A stretch of DNA of 64,000 bases from Cladochytrium replicatum. Lineage: Eukaryota > Chytridiomycota > Chytridiomycetes > Cladochytriales > Cladochytriaceae. A model generated the notes under the pieces. The model was not told the origin of the DNA. It ran no database searches and saw nothing but the letters and a program-made list of their open reading frames with translations. The stretch spans positions 62,001 through 126,000 of the forward strand of contig JAHLKD010000010.1 of the NCBI GenBank assembly GCA_025526935.1. Reading direction: 5' to 3'. The position numbers and the translations under genes were made by a program. Shown here in pieces: positions 1 to 10,932 of the stretch (positions within the stretch are counted from its first letter, which is position 1; each line of letters starts with the position of its first letter).

Positions 1-1
1 T

Positions 2-995
2 GAGTATTCAACAGAGTACACAACGGAATACGTGACGAAGACCGATATCACAACCGAAGTTACTTCATACGGGGTCGCTGCCGATCAAGTGGTTGAGATC
101 ACAGCAATTGTGGAAGTTTTGTTAAAGACAAACCGCTTGGCGAGCGTGAAGGCGTAAGTATTTATGCTTGCTCTCAGTTCTTTATTTTAACTTTGTACTT
201 TCCAGGTTTGTGTTTGACATCTTCGCAGCGGTGAACTGGCCCAAGGTTATAGCTGCTGAGCTTGCAAAGGCGGCAGAGCCTCACTCCATCGGAGAGCTGA
301 ACTGGGAGAGCTTCGCGGTTGAATGGTACTCCGGTAAGTTTTTGGCCTTTCACCTTGATTTCGGAAGAGCTCACACGCTTTGCACAGCTTTCTTGAAACG
401 TGAATCCAAGACACGCACAGCTTTCCGTGCTTCCCTGGATGATATTACCGCCGCCTACAGCATCACCTGCTGGAGTGCGGATGAGCTCAACCGTCTTGCT
501 GCGATCTGGAATGCTGTTGAACTTTACGAGGACTCGACCACTGCCATCAAAACGATCAAGGACAATTACGTAGCGTCGTCTTTCAGTGACGCGCCTCTTT
601 CAACTCTGATCAGCCTTGCTCGCAACTGCAAGCTGTGCTGGAATGCACAGTTGTCAACCGAGCTTCTCGGTGGATCTACCCGTCAGAGCGAGATCCATGG
701 CAAGGTCGCTGAGTTCCTCGGGTACAGCCCGTCTGAAGTCGTCTTTGTTGGCAGCGACTTAGAGGCTGTGAAAGCCGCGCACAGCGCTGGCCTTTTGACA
801 TCGTTTGTCAAACGCGGCCAGGTTGTGGAAGAAGACACATCATTTGCCGACATTGTGGTTGACAAGCTAGTTGATTTGCAAGCTGTGGTGTCTACCTACC
901 AGTCCAAAACAAAGAAGCCTAGGGGATGGTTCCAGCGTTTGACTGATGTTGCGACTGACATTGGGAAGGCAGTTGCGCACGCCACTGAAGAGTAA
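2..995 (+). CDS. HAD-superfamily hydrolase, type II haloacid dehalogenase-like (5' partial)
   Basis: Exons 2-153, 206-333 and 388-995 join in frame. Both introns (52 and 54 nt) have gtaagt donors and CAG acceptors. The frame is open to the left edge, so the N terminus is missing. Exon 2 starts with FDIF, the position of HAD motif I (nucleophilic Asp). Exon 3 carries VVFVGSDLEAVKAAHSAGL, the acidic and glycine loop of HAD motif IV. The spacing between them fits the small helical cap of type II 2-haloacid dehalogenases. Motif I continues AAVN instead of the usual YGTL, so activity and substrate are uncertain. The C terminus (KTKKPRGWFQRLTDVATDIG) is basic and amphipathic and looks like an addition to the core fold. 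Family call is good; function is inferred only. Confidence 0.7.
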
Positions 996-1206
996 AATCA
1001 AGAATCCTTTCTCTGTTAATATTGTTTTTTGAAAGCGATGATAGTAATTTCGCGGTGCTTTCTTTGCTTTGGGTTTAATTACCTCATTTGTTGATGTTCA
1101 TTCTTAATAGTACACCTTGCACCAAATGATAATTGGAAAACAATAACGGTCGTGTTTCCCTCGCGGCGCAGTTGTGGCCCAGCCTGCAAAAACTTGACAG
1201 GTTGCT

Positions 1207-2075
1207 ATGACAAACAGAGTCTCCACTTCGAAAGGGAAAGCCGGCGCAAAGAAACCCCCTCCAAAACACCAGAACAAGTTTGCATTCACCACAAACAAGC
1301 ACTCATTCATCGCACAGAAAATCGCAGCCCTGCCAACTCGGGGGTTGTGCAGAAAATGCCTGGACGTAATCGCATGGAGGTTTGGGGTGGCGATCACTCA
1401 TGATCTTGCAATAGGATTCTGAATGCGTCCCCTTTGCCTACATTTCTCAGAAAGCGAATGAACAAGTACAAGCCGTTGACGGTGCCGAAAAAGTGGTGAG
1501 GAATGGTCTGCTCGGTGGATAATTGAGTAATCTCATTCGGTTTTTGTTTTGCAGCGTTGAATGTCAGGGAAAAAATATCACAGACGCATACCACATTATT
1601 TGCCAGAAGTGCGCCAGTGCCAAACACGTGTGTGCGAAGTGCCAGCAACCAGATGAAATTGTCTCGTGAGTTTGCTTTTTGCAGAAATCCCAGTGGTCAA
1701 CACCTCTGATTCGCGTCATATAGAACGGAGAAGCCGACGAGTGAAGATACGAACAAGGAATCCCAGGACCATGAAAGATTGCTTTCGATAATGTCAGAGC
1801 GACAGAAGCGGAGTTATCTGCGCAAAATCGAGAAGGGTGACGAAGCTGGAGCGGAAAAGATTCGGGAAAAGGCTCTTGCGAATCCGAGAGGCGAAGATGG
1901 CATCGATGACGACGATTTCGACGATGATGAAAACGATGAACCTGTTGGGGATGGAGACGATTTCGACGATGATGAAAACGATGAACCTCTTGGGGATGGA
2001 GAGAAAGACGAAGAAGATGAAGACGATGACCAAGAGGATGAGGAGGACGAGGAGGAGAAGGAAGATGATAAGTGA
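1207..2075 (+). CDS. DUF2039 / C9orf85-family zinc-binding protein with long acidic tail
   Basis: Exons 1207-1379, 1451-1495, 1555-1665 and 1724-2075 give 226 residues. The N terminus is basic (KPPPKHQNKFAF), then GLCRKC, KYKPLTVPKKC, CVEC, YHIICQKC and HVCAKC. This is the diagnostic Cys-pair series of DUF2039, the human C9orf85 family, probably a treble-clef type zinc fold of unknown role. The first donor is gtttgg rather than gtaagt, but the exon joins WR to KRMNKYKP exactly as the family requires. The last exon adds roughly 90 residues: a short basic helix followed by an Asp/Glu run that contains a perfect 15-residue duplication. The acidic tail is not part of the domain and suggests a basic partner (histone, RNA-binding or ribosomal protein); that is inference. 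Confidence 0.85.
1911..2000 (+). repeat. 45-bp in-frame tandem duplication in the acidic tail
   Basis: Two adjacent 45-bp units, 1911-1955 and 1956-2000, differ at one position near the end (cctgtt versus cctctt). Each encodes DDFDDDENDEPxGDG, so the duplication lengthens the acidic tail of the DUF2039 protein without breaking the frame. Confidence 0.9.
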
Positions 2076-3176
2076 AAATGTTCCGCTTGAAAAGTTCTTG
2101 GCTGCAAGTCGCATTGCGTCGACTGTATAGATGTATCGCGTCTCTCAACTTTTTCACTCCTTTTCATGGATTTGTTGTCTACTTAATTGATGTTGTCGGT
2201 CAGTCGCCCATTGCACGGAACAAGCAATATATATTTTCTCTTTTATTTGAGGAATGTTGTAAGCCCATCATTGCGCGCAACAAAGGATATCTTGCACAAA
2301 CACGAACGAAAGATTTGCCAAAGCAAACCGTTCACTACTCGAACTGGAACAGTTACTTGACCCTAGATCACAAAAAATTGTAATTCTGACGAACATACAT
2401 AAATGTATATTGAAACGATGAAAACATTTCAAATTTCTCTCCACTCCCCGGGCAGCAACTGCAGCAAGCCATTTCGAGTAACTTCGTTTTCGTCAATCAC
2501 TTCGAATTCTCTCCAGTGCCAGAACGTGATATGGACCTCCTTGACGTTCGGGCCAGATCAATATAGTTTCTGACGTTCCGGCCACGACCAAGGATCTGAT
2601 TTATTCGTCATTGCCATTCGAGCAAATCCGCCGCCTCCACATTGGTATGCGTTGAGAGATCGAGCATTCGTCTCAACCTCAGCTGAAACTCCTTGGGAAA
2701 TAGTTGTCGAGTTGCCGACAGGATTGTCTTGAACGTGAGAAGAACTTCCAAACGTTTCCACCTGAATGGGTTTAGCCTGGTGGACGGAGCTGAACCGAAT
2801 TCTTTTGGCATTTTGCCCTCGTCTGATATGAGTGATCTGCTAACCGCATTCTACATCACCTTCAAATTGGCGATGGATGGAGGTTATGCAGAAATTCTTT
2901 TTGTTGCGATTTTTGGGAACTACCACAGGCAAAAACTAGAGACAAATGAGAAATTCTTTTTGTTGCGATTTTTGGGAACTACCACAGGCAAAAACTAGAG
3001 ACAAATGAGAAGTAAAGTAAATTGCTCATCCAGCTCCCACTGGAAAAGAAAGATGCCATTGCGTACAACAAAGCAAACTAGCTTTGCAGAAACAAGCGTT
3101 CACACCTCGACCATAACCTTTTTAGATTTGTAACAGGCATAGAAACAAACACAAGCTCAGAAGCTCATCGAACAAG
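2076..3176. other. Intergenic stretch without a supported gene
   Basis: No open frame here shows a recognisable motif, and no chain of plausible exons was found on either strand. The only clear structure is a perfect 59-bp tandem duplication near the right end. The stretch separates the DUF2039 gene from the convergent gene at 3177-3833, so it should hold the 3' UTRs of both. Confidence 0.6.
2891..3008. repeat. 59-bp perfect tandem duplication
   Basis: The unit beginning gaaattctttttgttgcg occurs at 2891-2949 and again at 2950-3008 with no visible difference. It is non-coding and looks like a recent local duplication. Confidence 0.95.
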
Positions 3177-3833
3177 CTAGTGAAAACGCTGCTCCTTGAT
3201 GACGTTATCCACGTTCAAGACGCTATAGCGCGCAGAAACGTCTGTGATCAGGTAAAGGAGCACACACATCTGATCAAACAGCAAAACCATAATGTTTCTG
3301 AACACGTCCCCACCAAGCTCAGGAAACCTTGCCGTAACCCTTGCCACAAAGTCATGCGGTAGAAGAATAACCTTCTCGTCCGGCTTGTACTTTGCCACCT
3401 GGACAGCAAACTTGCGTTGCCCATTGTGCCAAACGAAATCGCAGATTACGCCCCCGGATTCATACTGTCCATCTCCAGAGAATTCAAGCAGCATCGGGCC
3501 GACAAATGCGAGACCTTTAACCCGTCCTGTCTTGAACTCGCTCATTGCCACGATCTCAAGCTGGGGGTTGAGCCACGTCACCTTGCGGACGTTGTAGATT
3601 AAATCGCGCATCTTGCCAAAGTGGATCTTTGCGAGCACGGACTTCTCGGGGAGCATACGGAAGTCTTGATCTGGGCCGACGAGGGTCTTCTTGTGGTCGA
3701 GGATCGGAACACCGTTGATCAGGTACTGTGTGGTTTTGGCGAAGACGGATTCATTTCGGATGATCCTTTCGCAGGGCTGACTGTCTACGTAACCCGGGAT
3801 TGCGTTTTCGAAGATGAATTGAGCTGTCGACAT
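3177..3833 (-). CDS. Unrecognised 218-residue protein
   Basis: Single exon. The frame stays open upstream of 3833, but the first credible ATG (MSTAQFIFENAIPG) is at 3833-3831, after a basic, low-value extension. The protein has alternating hydrophobic strands such as KSVLAKIHFGKMRDLIYNV, LEIVAMSEFKTGRVKGLAFV and KFAVQVAKYKPDEKVILLP, a beta-rich pattern that recalls LURP-one/Tubby-like folds. I see no diagnostic motif, so no function is claimed. A TATATAT element lies about 170 bp upstream. It converges on the DUF2039 gene and diverges from nothing obvious on its right. Confidence 0.65.
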   Translation of the reverse strand: MSTAQFIFENAIPGYVDSQPCERIIRNESVFAKTTQYLINGVPILDHKKTLVGPDQDFRMLPEKSVLAKIHFGKMRDLIYNVRKVTWLNPQLEIVAMSEFKTGRVKGLAFVGPMLLEFSGDGQYESGGVICDFVWHNGQRKFAVQVAKYKPDEKVILLPHDFVARVTARFPELGGDVFRNIMVLLFDQMCVLLYLITDVSARYSVLNVDNVIKEQRFH

Positions 3834-4001
3834 GATTGTGTTGGGATTCTGATTTTGATTTCGACGCAGGCGGGTGGCACGGATTGCACGTCTGGACACT
3901 CGAAAATTTTGCAGTTTAAGTTTTGGCGAAGCACTCTTCAACCAGCGCAACTAGGGTTGATTGAGGTGAAAATTCATGCTCGAACTCTTCTTAATGAGGC
4001 G

Positions 4002-4010
4002 ATATATAAA
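4002..4010 (-). promoter_or_regulatory. Possible TATA box of the gene at 3177-3833
   Basis: The run atatataaa reads TTTATATAT on the minus strand, about 170 bp upstream of the ATG at 3833. The distance would imply a long 5' UTR. The element is nearly symmetric, so its orientation is not fixed. Confidence 0.3.
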
Positions 4011-4027
4011 GTTGGCGGCCAAAAATG

Positions 4028-4463
4028 AATCAAAACAACTCATCACCCTGCGCCGACAAAGAACAATGGCACTTGTGTGGTGAAGGGTTTGCGGCAAAAA
4101 ACGGCCCGAAGATCTCCAAACATCCCTAAAGGAAAAAATAGAGAAGAATAGGATGGAAAGGTTAAGAGGTCAAGACTGGTTTGAGAATCAATAAAAAGAG
4201 AGAAAACAGAAAGAAACACAAAAAAGTTAATTATATAAGGAGGACGGGTCGCGACAAAAGTGATCAAAGATAGAACCATTGCACCCGTGGTGTTCCAAAA
4301 TATTCAGGATAAAACGCAGTAAAAACATGAAACGTAAGAATGAAAAAGAAACCACTCACACCCCCAAAAAATACATTGAAAAATAGGAAAGGAATCCAGG
4401 ATTTCTTCGCGTGCGTGAGGAAAACGAAAACGTCACATCATCCCCCCCAACGCATCGCATTAT
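4028..4463. other. Intergenic, purine-rich on the plus strand
   Basis: Nothing coding is supported. The stretch is A/G-rich with short A runs and probably includes the 3' UTR of the zinc-finger gene that ends at 4464 on the minus strand. Confidence 0.5.
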
Positions 4464-6407
4464 TTACGACCGCTGCGTCGGCAACTGCCGTCCGCCCTGC
4501 GCCGCCGCCATCATCGACGCCAGGATCGCCGTGGTCTGCGACACATTCGGTCTCTCCTGCTTATGCTGTCCATCCTGCGGCGCCGCGAGCGACGAAAACG
4601 CGCTCACCACCGCCGCAGCGCTCGGCACGTACTTGCCCTTCCCCTGCTGCCCAACCCCCACCCCGGCCTTCGACCCCCTCCGTTCCCCACCATGCTGGTG
4701 CAGCCCTTGCTGCCCAATAACGCCCGCCCACGCCGCATGCGCTTCCTCCAGCGTCGTGCCGATCGCCTCGTGCTCGCCCCCCGATCCTTCCTGCTGATGC
4801 TTCACAATGTGCCTGTGCAAAGCATCGGAGCGCGAGAACCTCACGCCGCAGGTGCACCCGTACGGCTTCGCGCCGGCGTGGGTGCGCAGGTGCCGTTTCA
4901 GGTCCTGCCGCCGGAAGAAGCGCTTGTCGCAGTTGGGTTGCGTGCACGGGTATATCCGCTCGCGGTCCGTGCGGCCTTTGCCGAATACTTTCGCGTGGTT
5001 GGGGTCGTCCGCGGAGGTGCCCAGTTCGTGCAGACTCGGGTTGGGCGAGACGCTGCGTTTGCGGACGTAGTCGGCTCGGAGATGGCCGGTCGAGGCGCTT
5101 TTGAAGGCGCGGCGGCGGGTAGGTGGGTCGGGGGAGGTGGAGCCTGGGGAGAGGAAGGGGGCGGAGGACCAGGCGGAGGGGGTGAGGCCGATCGGGACGC
5201 TACCGTCTGAGGGGTCGCTGAGGACGGACTCGGAGGGGGAGTGCGGGCTTCCGCCACCCTGGAGGGCGAGAGAGTTTGGGGAGAGCGAGCGGCGGTTTGG
5301 GTCGTAGGGGTTGATGCTGTCGATGGAGGTAGGACCACCGTACGGCGCACCGAAGGTGGTAATACAGGAGAAGGCGGATCGGTCGCTGAGTGCGGGGCTA
5401 GAGGAGCGTGGGTTTGGCTGGAGGAAGTTGAAGGTTTCCATGCCCAAGGAGTCGGGAGACAATAGGCCCATCGTCCCGGCGCTCCCAAGCCCTCCACCTC
5501 CGCCAACGACCCCTCCGTTAATGGACGGTGGACGCCATTGGGTGTTCAGATCGGGAAGTGGGTACTGCAACCCGGTTCCCAATCCAAATTGCTGTGGGGC
5601 AGGTGCAAAAGATGCACCCAGCTCGTCTTCTGTACCCTGTCCCATGTTTGGGCCGAATGCGGACGGATTGACGAACGAGAACGTCTCGTTGTTGAGCAAA
5701 AACGAGGAAGTTGTTGAGGACACCGATGTTCCTGGCTGGGGTGAGGATGGGTGGCTCAAGTTGGCAGGGCACGCTCCAGACAGATTGAGGGCCAGAAGCT
5801 GCTCGTAGGGAAAGTCCGAGTTTAGTTGGAGGGTGGGAGACATGTTGGGTGTAGTTCCTGAAGACAGCGGGAAGTGGAAGTTGGGCGATGGCGGCATTAG
5901 AGGCGAGCCCTGTTGGTTCAAGGACTGGTAGTTCGGGTTGGGTTGAGGGTACATGGGTTGCTGAATGGCGAGTGGGTACTGAGGTATTGAAAATGAGCCG
6001 TCAGGGTTGTACGCGGGGTCGAAAGTAAGGATCGGCTGCTGCTGTGATGGAGAGTTGTTGAATGAGGCATGAAGAGGAGCAGATGAGGCGAATATGGGGA
6101 GAGTTGGCGAGGTTGTGGTTGGTGAAATAACGTAGGGAGAACCGGTGATGTTCATTTGCGAAGTGTCAATGGACGACAAGTCTGGTTTATCTGACATCGA
6201 CGACGACAAGGCAGCTGAAGGATTGAATGCATCGTACTCCGAAATCTGAATTGCAGGAACCGACATTGACGAAGCAGGGTGAGTTGCATCACCGAACAGG
6301 TGTGATGGATCGTGGTTTGAAGGGGCTAAGAACACCGAGTTGAAAGGGTTGTTGGAGTCGTTCTGATCTGAGAGGGAGAGCGAAGGGAGATGCGAGTTAT
6401 TCGACAT
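4464..6407 (-). CDS. C2H2 zinc-finger transcription factor, Crz1/Prz1-like
   Basis: Single exon of 647 residues starting at the ATG at 6407 (MSNNSHLPS). The open frame extends only five non-ATG codons further. Residues 1-430 are Ser/Pro/Asn/Gln-rich and disordered, typical of an activation region. Residues 51-56 read PAIQIS, a match to the calcineurin-docking motif PxIxIT. Two C2H2 fingers follow: about 486-510 (YPCTQPNCDKRF...HLRTH) and about 516-537 (YGCTCGVRFSRSDALHRH). The second finger has only one residue between its cysteines, a feature also seen in degenerate fingers of this family. The RSDALHRH helix and the docking motif together support a calcineurin-responsive factor (Crz1/Prz1 type). 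Assignment to that orthology group is inference from motifs. Confidence 0.75.
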   Translation of the reverse strand: MSNNSHLPSLSLSDQNDSNNPFNSVFLAPSNHDPSHLFGDATHPASSMSVPAIQISEYDAFNPSAALSSSMSDKPDLSSIDTSQMNITGSPYVISPTTTSPTLPIFASSAPLHASFNNSPSQQQPILTFDPAYNPDGSFSIPQYPLAIQQPMYPQPNPNYQSLNQQGSPLMPPSPNFHFPLSSGTTPNMSPTLQLNSDFPYEQLLALNLSGACPANLSHPSSPQPGTSVSSTTSSFLLNNETFSFVNPSAFGPNMGQGTEDELGASFAPAPQQFGLGTGLQYPLPDLNTQWRPPSINGGVVGGGGGLGSAGTMGLLSPDSLGMETFNFLQPNPRSSSPALSDRSAFSCITTFGAPYGGPTSIDSINPYDPNRRSLSPNSLALQGGGSPHSPSESVLSDPSDGSVPIGLTPSAWSSAPFLSPGSTSPDPPTRRRAFKSASTGHLRADYVRKRSVSPNPSLHELGTSADDPNHAKVFGKGRTDRERIYPCTQPNCDKRFFRRQDLKRHLRTHAGAKPYGCTCGVRFSRSDALHRHIVKHQQEGSGGEHEAIGTTLEEAHAAWAGVIGQQGLHQHGGERRGSKAGVGVGQQGKGKYVPSAAAVVSAFSSLAAPQDGQHKQERPNVSQTTAILASMMAAAQGGRQLPTQRS

Positions 6408-6831
6408 TTTGGCAGCAAGCAATCAAAGAATCCACGAGGTCGCGGTCGAGGTCGAGAGGTGGTGGTGGTGGGACGAGTGACAGTTAAATCAATATTTAAT
6501 CCAAAAACCCCCTGGATGGGCGAGCCACAGTGGGAAGCCACGCGTGGTGGCGCGAAGGGTGAATTAATTATTAAAAGGCTGAGATCGACATAAAGAACGA
6601 CGAAACAAAGAAGGAACATCATCTTTCATGATTGCACTTTGCAAACATACCATTAAAAACATATTCTGGGATCACTGGTTTTAATAATAAACCTGACAAA
6701 TATGGGCAGACAAACAAGCGCTTGCAATCACCTAGCTATTCGACAAAACAGAACAAACATGTTGATATTCTCTTGTTTATTAAAATTAATATTCTAACGC
6801 CAGGAAGAAATTCGAAAGATAAAGAAGAACA
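6408..6831. other. Upstream region of the Crz1-like gene
   Basis: This is the presumed promoter. It contains an AT-rich stretch near 6561-6580 (gaattaattattaaaagg) and no supported ORF. The right end grades into the minisatellite at 6828-6856, which marks the start of the transposon block. Confidence 0.4.
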
Positions 6832-6856
6832 TCACAGGAAGAGCGTTACAAGAATG
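6828..6856. repeat. Two units of a 14-bp minisatellite at a copia breakpoint
   Basis: The sequence acatcacaggaagagcgtta followed by caagaatg matches the 14-bp unit (cacaggaagaacgt and variants) of the larger array at 17195-17445. It abuts the truncated integrase fragment at 6857. Both sites carry the repeat in the same orientation next to a broken copia reading frame. Confidence 0.75.
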
Positions 6857-7176
6857 TCTCCAGAATCGGATCTCACTTCATAGACATGAAGTGGCAGAAA
6901 TCTATTTTCAACATCTGCGATGTGTCTTAGCATACTATCAGAGGCTTCGCTCTTTCGTTGCAAGAAGTAGACTGTGATGTGAGAACTGTATTCATCTACG
7001 ATAATCTGCCAGTTACCTATTGTTTTGCCATTTCGGACAATTGGTACTGCATCAGTATGTAGGCGATATAATTTCCTCAGTGCTGGACTTAGCATTGAGT
7101 AAATTGGAGTTTGTACAGCCTTAGTCTGATTGCAAATTATGCAGTTCTGTAAAATAGACGAGTTAACAAAATCAAG
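6857..7176 (-). mobile_element. Copia integrase catalytic-core fragment (distal part of the interrupted 5' half)
   Basis: The minus strand reads ILQNCIICNQTKAVQ (second half of the HHCC zinc motif), then LYRLHTDAVPI with the first catalytic Asp, and ends with YEVRSDSG near the second catalytic Asp. The frame is open across it. It is the continuation of the integrase N-terminal part at 11407 and beyond. The two were separated by the LTR element at 7177-11401, and the reading SDALD to FVNSS resumes across the insertion. The fragment stops abruptly at the minisatellite. Confidence 0.85.
7172..7176. repeat. Left target-site duplication TCAAG
   Basis: TCAAG sits immediately before the TGTTAA terminus at 7177 and is repeated immediately after the TTAACA terminus, at 11402-11406. 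A 5-bp duplication is what LTR-retroelement integrases produce. Confidence 0.85.
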
Positions 7177-7652
7177 TGTTAAAAACCAAGGGCTTCTCCT
7201 GGCAGCGGTAGGGCGTCTTTAGCTGTACTGTAGCTAGCACAACAGCTCCAGGTTCCGTCTCTTGGCCCAGTACCTGTTCTCCCAGGTGTGTATATGCCTA
7301 ATACTCCGACAGGCTGTACACTACACCCAAGCTGGTCAGGCAACCAGGGAATGCTGTGGTCAAAGACATTGGTCACATCAACTCCTATATTCAAGTGAAC
7401 AGTGCGTGTGGGCATACCTGTGGTCAAAGACATTGGTCACATCAACTCAAAGGACCAAGCCACACCACATTCCCCACTAAATGCCAAGATCACTCCACAC
7501 AGGACCTGCCAAACATGGATATAAATACATGAAATACAAGTCCATAAATAAGAATGAAGAGGGATTGACAAAAAAACTCTCAGGTCAAAGAGAAAAAAGA
7601 CAACCCAAAGGATAACCCATTAGCAAACAGTCTGATATGCTAGTTTTTAACA
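7177..7652 (-). repeat. LTR copy 1 (476 bp)
   Basis: It begins TGTTAAAAACC and ends TTTTTAACA. It contains a 31-bp direct repeat, 7354-7384 and 7418-7448, both beginning CTGTGGTCAAAG. It differs from copy 2 at two positions in the first 60 bp (cgtcttt/cgtgttt and actgtag/actttag). Confidence 0.75.
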
Positions 7653-9054
7653 GATGCCGCCTCGAAGACGATACACTGGGTCACCGTGTATCGCTCGTCA
7701 AAAAAGACAAAAAAGAAAACATACGATAGAGAAACAGAAGGAATGTGTGTGGAGTTCACAACTAAACTTACACAACCCCCAATCCAATATGACTGACTTC
7801 GAAATTTAGAAAGGACCAAAGGGATAGAGTACTCTGCTCGTACCATTTCAGGCATTCTAGATCAAAGATCAAGGTAGACCACAATGGGCCCATAACATAC
7901 GAAACCCCAGTGTGGTGGAATCGCAAGCAAAAGCGCAGGTGCAAAGCTAAACAACAATGCAAGTGCAGAAGCGGTGAACGAGACTAACTAGCAACGTTCT
8001 AATGGTAAGTGTCAAGGAACTGAGAGTGCAAGCTGATGAATGCAAAAATCAGGGATCCTCCATGACAAAACCCAAAGACAAAAGAGTGGAAGCTTGTGCA
8101 CTAGCAACACCAGCTACGATAGGGGTATATAACACAAAAAATCCAGATTCAACTGGCGCAGGTGGTTTCTTCAAAAGCCGTTGACACATGTTGGTCTGTA
8201 ACAGATCGAAAGGAAACCTCTTCATGGTATGCTGTGTCCAGAAACCAAGGTGATGTCTATGTGAAGACAACCGTGGGAAACAAAACGCGTCACGTGCTGC
8301 GCCACATGCCCGAATTTGATGGAAACTCGTCAACGTGAAGTAGACCCCAATCTCCAAGCCCAGAAAAGTCCCGCAAACTTCATGTATCCGCGTTGCGCGC
8401 GATGCATCCACAGGCAATGGAGGTGCCATCTCAAGAAACAATGGAGTTGTTGAAGGAAACAAAGTTCATGATGCATGCATACGGACATGTCACCATAACT
8501 CTGCAGGCAGCCAACGAAACCGAGCGAGCAATACACGAATCGATTCGCAATGCGTAGGCGATGGTTTTGATAGGCACTTGCCGTGGTCCAGCGAGAACTG
8601 ACGGATCAAAGCTGAAAGCTTCGAAATGCTGTAGCTCCATGAATCCTCCGCCAAATGACGCGAGCTGGGCACCAATCAATCCGGCTTGATGAGACGGTTC
8701 TTCTGAGGTACTGTTCGCGACGATCAGACAAGAATTGGCGAAATCAAAAATCGAAGACCTCTGGAGCAGACCAAAGGTAGTGAAGTTGGTCAAAAGGCTC
8801 AGGAGCAAAGATAGCAACATCAGAAAGCGAGGAAAGCGATGGTCTGTCGGAATTCCTCTCAAAAAAGTGTGCCAGAGTCCCCAGAGCAAAAAGAAGGTTG
8901 AAACCACCAGGGATGCTCGAGATACATAAGGAGCAAAACCCGTTCGCGTAGGAGGTGAGAATCGATCCTGAGAATCCTCCGTATCTGTAGTTCCATGTGT
9001 CGGTCCACACCGACTGAGACAAGAAGGTAATAGTTCCTGGATGAAACCACCACC

Positions 9055-9530
9055 TGTTAAAAACCAAGGGCTTCTCCTGGCAGCGGTAGGGCGTGTTTAG
9101 CTGTACTTTAGCTAGCACAACAGCTCCAGGTTCCGTCTCTTGGCCCAGTACCTGTTCTCCCAGGTGTGTATATGCCTAATACTCCGACAGGCTGTACACT
9201 ACACCCAAGCTGGTCAGGCAACCAGGGAATGCTGTGGTCAAAGACATTGGTCACATCAACTCCTATATTCAAGTGAACAGTGCGTGTGGGCATACCTGTG
9301 GTCAAAGACATTGGTCACATCAACTCAAAGGACCAAGCCACACCACATTCCCCACTAAATGCCAAGATCACTCCACACAGGACCTGCCAAACATGGATAT
9401 AAATACATGAAATACAAGTCCATAAATAAGAATGAAGAGGGATTGACAAAAAAACTCTCAGGTCAAAGAGAAAAAAGACAACCCAAAGGATAACCCATTA
9501 GCAAACAGTCTGATATGCTAGTTTTTAACA
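9055..9530 (-). repeat. LTR copy 2 (476 bp), shared between the two tandem units
   Basis: Same length and sequence as copy 1 apart from the two substitutions near its start. It lies exactly 1878 bp downstream of copy 1. Confidence 0.75.
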
Positions 9531-10932
9531 GATGCCGCCTCGAAGACGATACACTGGGTCACCGTGTATCGCTCGTCAAAAAAGACAAAAAAGAAAACAT
9601 ACGATAGAGAAACAGAAGGAATGTGTGTGGAGTTCACAACTAAACTTACACAACCCCCAATCCAATATGACTGACTTCGAAATTTAGAAAGGACCAAAGG
9701 GATAGAGTACTCTGCTCGTACCATTTCAGGCATTCTAGATCAAAGATCAAGGTAGACCACAATGGGCCCATAACATACGAAACCCCAGTGTGGTGGAATC
9801 GCAAGCAAAAGCGCAGGTGCAAAGCTAAACAACAATGCAAGTGCAGAAGCGGTGAACGAGACTAACTAGCAACGTTCTAATGGTAAGTGTCAAGGAACTG
9901 AGAGTGCAAGCTGATGAATGCAAAAATCAGGGATCCTCCATGACAAAACCCAAAGACAAAAGAGTGGAAGCTTGTGCACTAGCAACACCAGCTACGATAG
10001 GGGTATATAACACAAAAAATCCAGATTCAACTGGCGCAGGTGGTTTCTTCAAAAGCCGTTGACACATGTTGGTCTGTAACAGATCGAAAGGAAACCTCTT
10101 CATGGTATGCTGTGTCCAGAAACCAAGGTGATGTCTATGTGAAGACAACCGTGGGAAACAAAACGCGTCACGTGCTGCGCCACATGCCCGAATTTGATGG
10201 AAACTCGTCAACGTGAAGTAGACCCCAATCTCCAAGCCCAGAAAAGTCCCGCAAACTTCATGTATCCGCGTTGCGCGCGATGCATCCACAGGCAATGGAG
10301 GTGCCATCTCAAGAAACAATGGAGTTGTTGAAGGAAACAAAGTTCATGATGCATGCATACGGACATGTCACCATAACTCTGCAGGCAGCCAACGAAACCG
10401 AGCGAGCAATACACGAATCGATTCGCAATGCGTAGGCGATGGTTTTGATAGGCACTTGCCGTGGTCCAGCGAGAACTGACGGATCAAAGCTGAAAGCTTC
10501 GAAATGCTGTAGCTCCATGAATCCTCCGCCAAATGACGCGAGCTGGGCACCAATCAATCCGGCTTGATGAGACGGTTCTTCTGAGGTACTGTTCGCGACG
10601 ATCAGACAAGAATTGGCGAAATCAAAAATCGAAGACCTCTGGAGCAGACCAAAGGTAGTGAAGTTGGTCAAAAGGCTCAGGAGCAAAGATAGCAACATCA
10701 GAAAGCGAGGAAAGCGATGGTCTGTCGGAATTCCTCTCAAAAAAGTGTGCCAGAGTCCCCAGAGCAAAAAGAAGGTTGAAACCACCAGGGATGCTCGAGA
10801 TACATAAGGAGCAAAACCCGTTCGCGTAGGAGGTGAGAATCGATCCTGAGAATCCTCCGTATCTGTAGTTCCATGTGTCGGTCCACACCGACTGAGACAA
10901 GAAGGTAATAGTTCCTGGATGAAACCACCACC

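Noticed and set aside
2558-2811. Short minus-strand frames with a duplicated PKEF motif
   Set aside because: The resemblance is within a 67-codon random frame. There is no support from splice sites or a family.
4563-5808. Long plus-strand frames opposite the zinc-finger gene (for example 4563-5210, 5311-5808)
   Set aside because: They are antisense shadows of the GC-rich Crz1-like coding sequence, without motifs of their own.
8431-8907. 158-codon minus-strand frame inside the non-autonomous LTR element (repeated at 10309-10785)
   Set aside because: It has no recognisable motif and competing frames on both strands are similarly long. It is duplicated only because the whole 1878-bp unit is duplicated.
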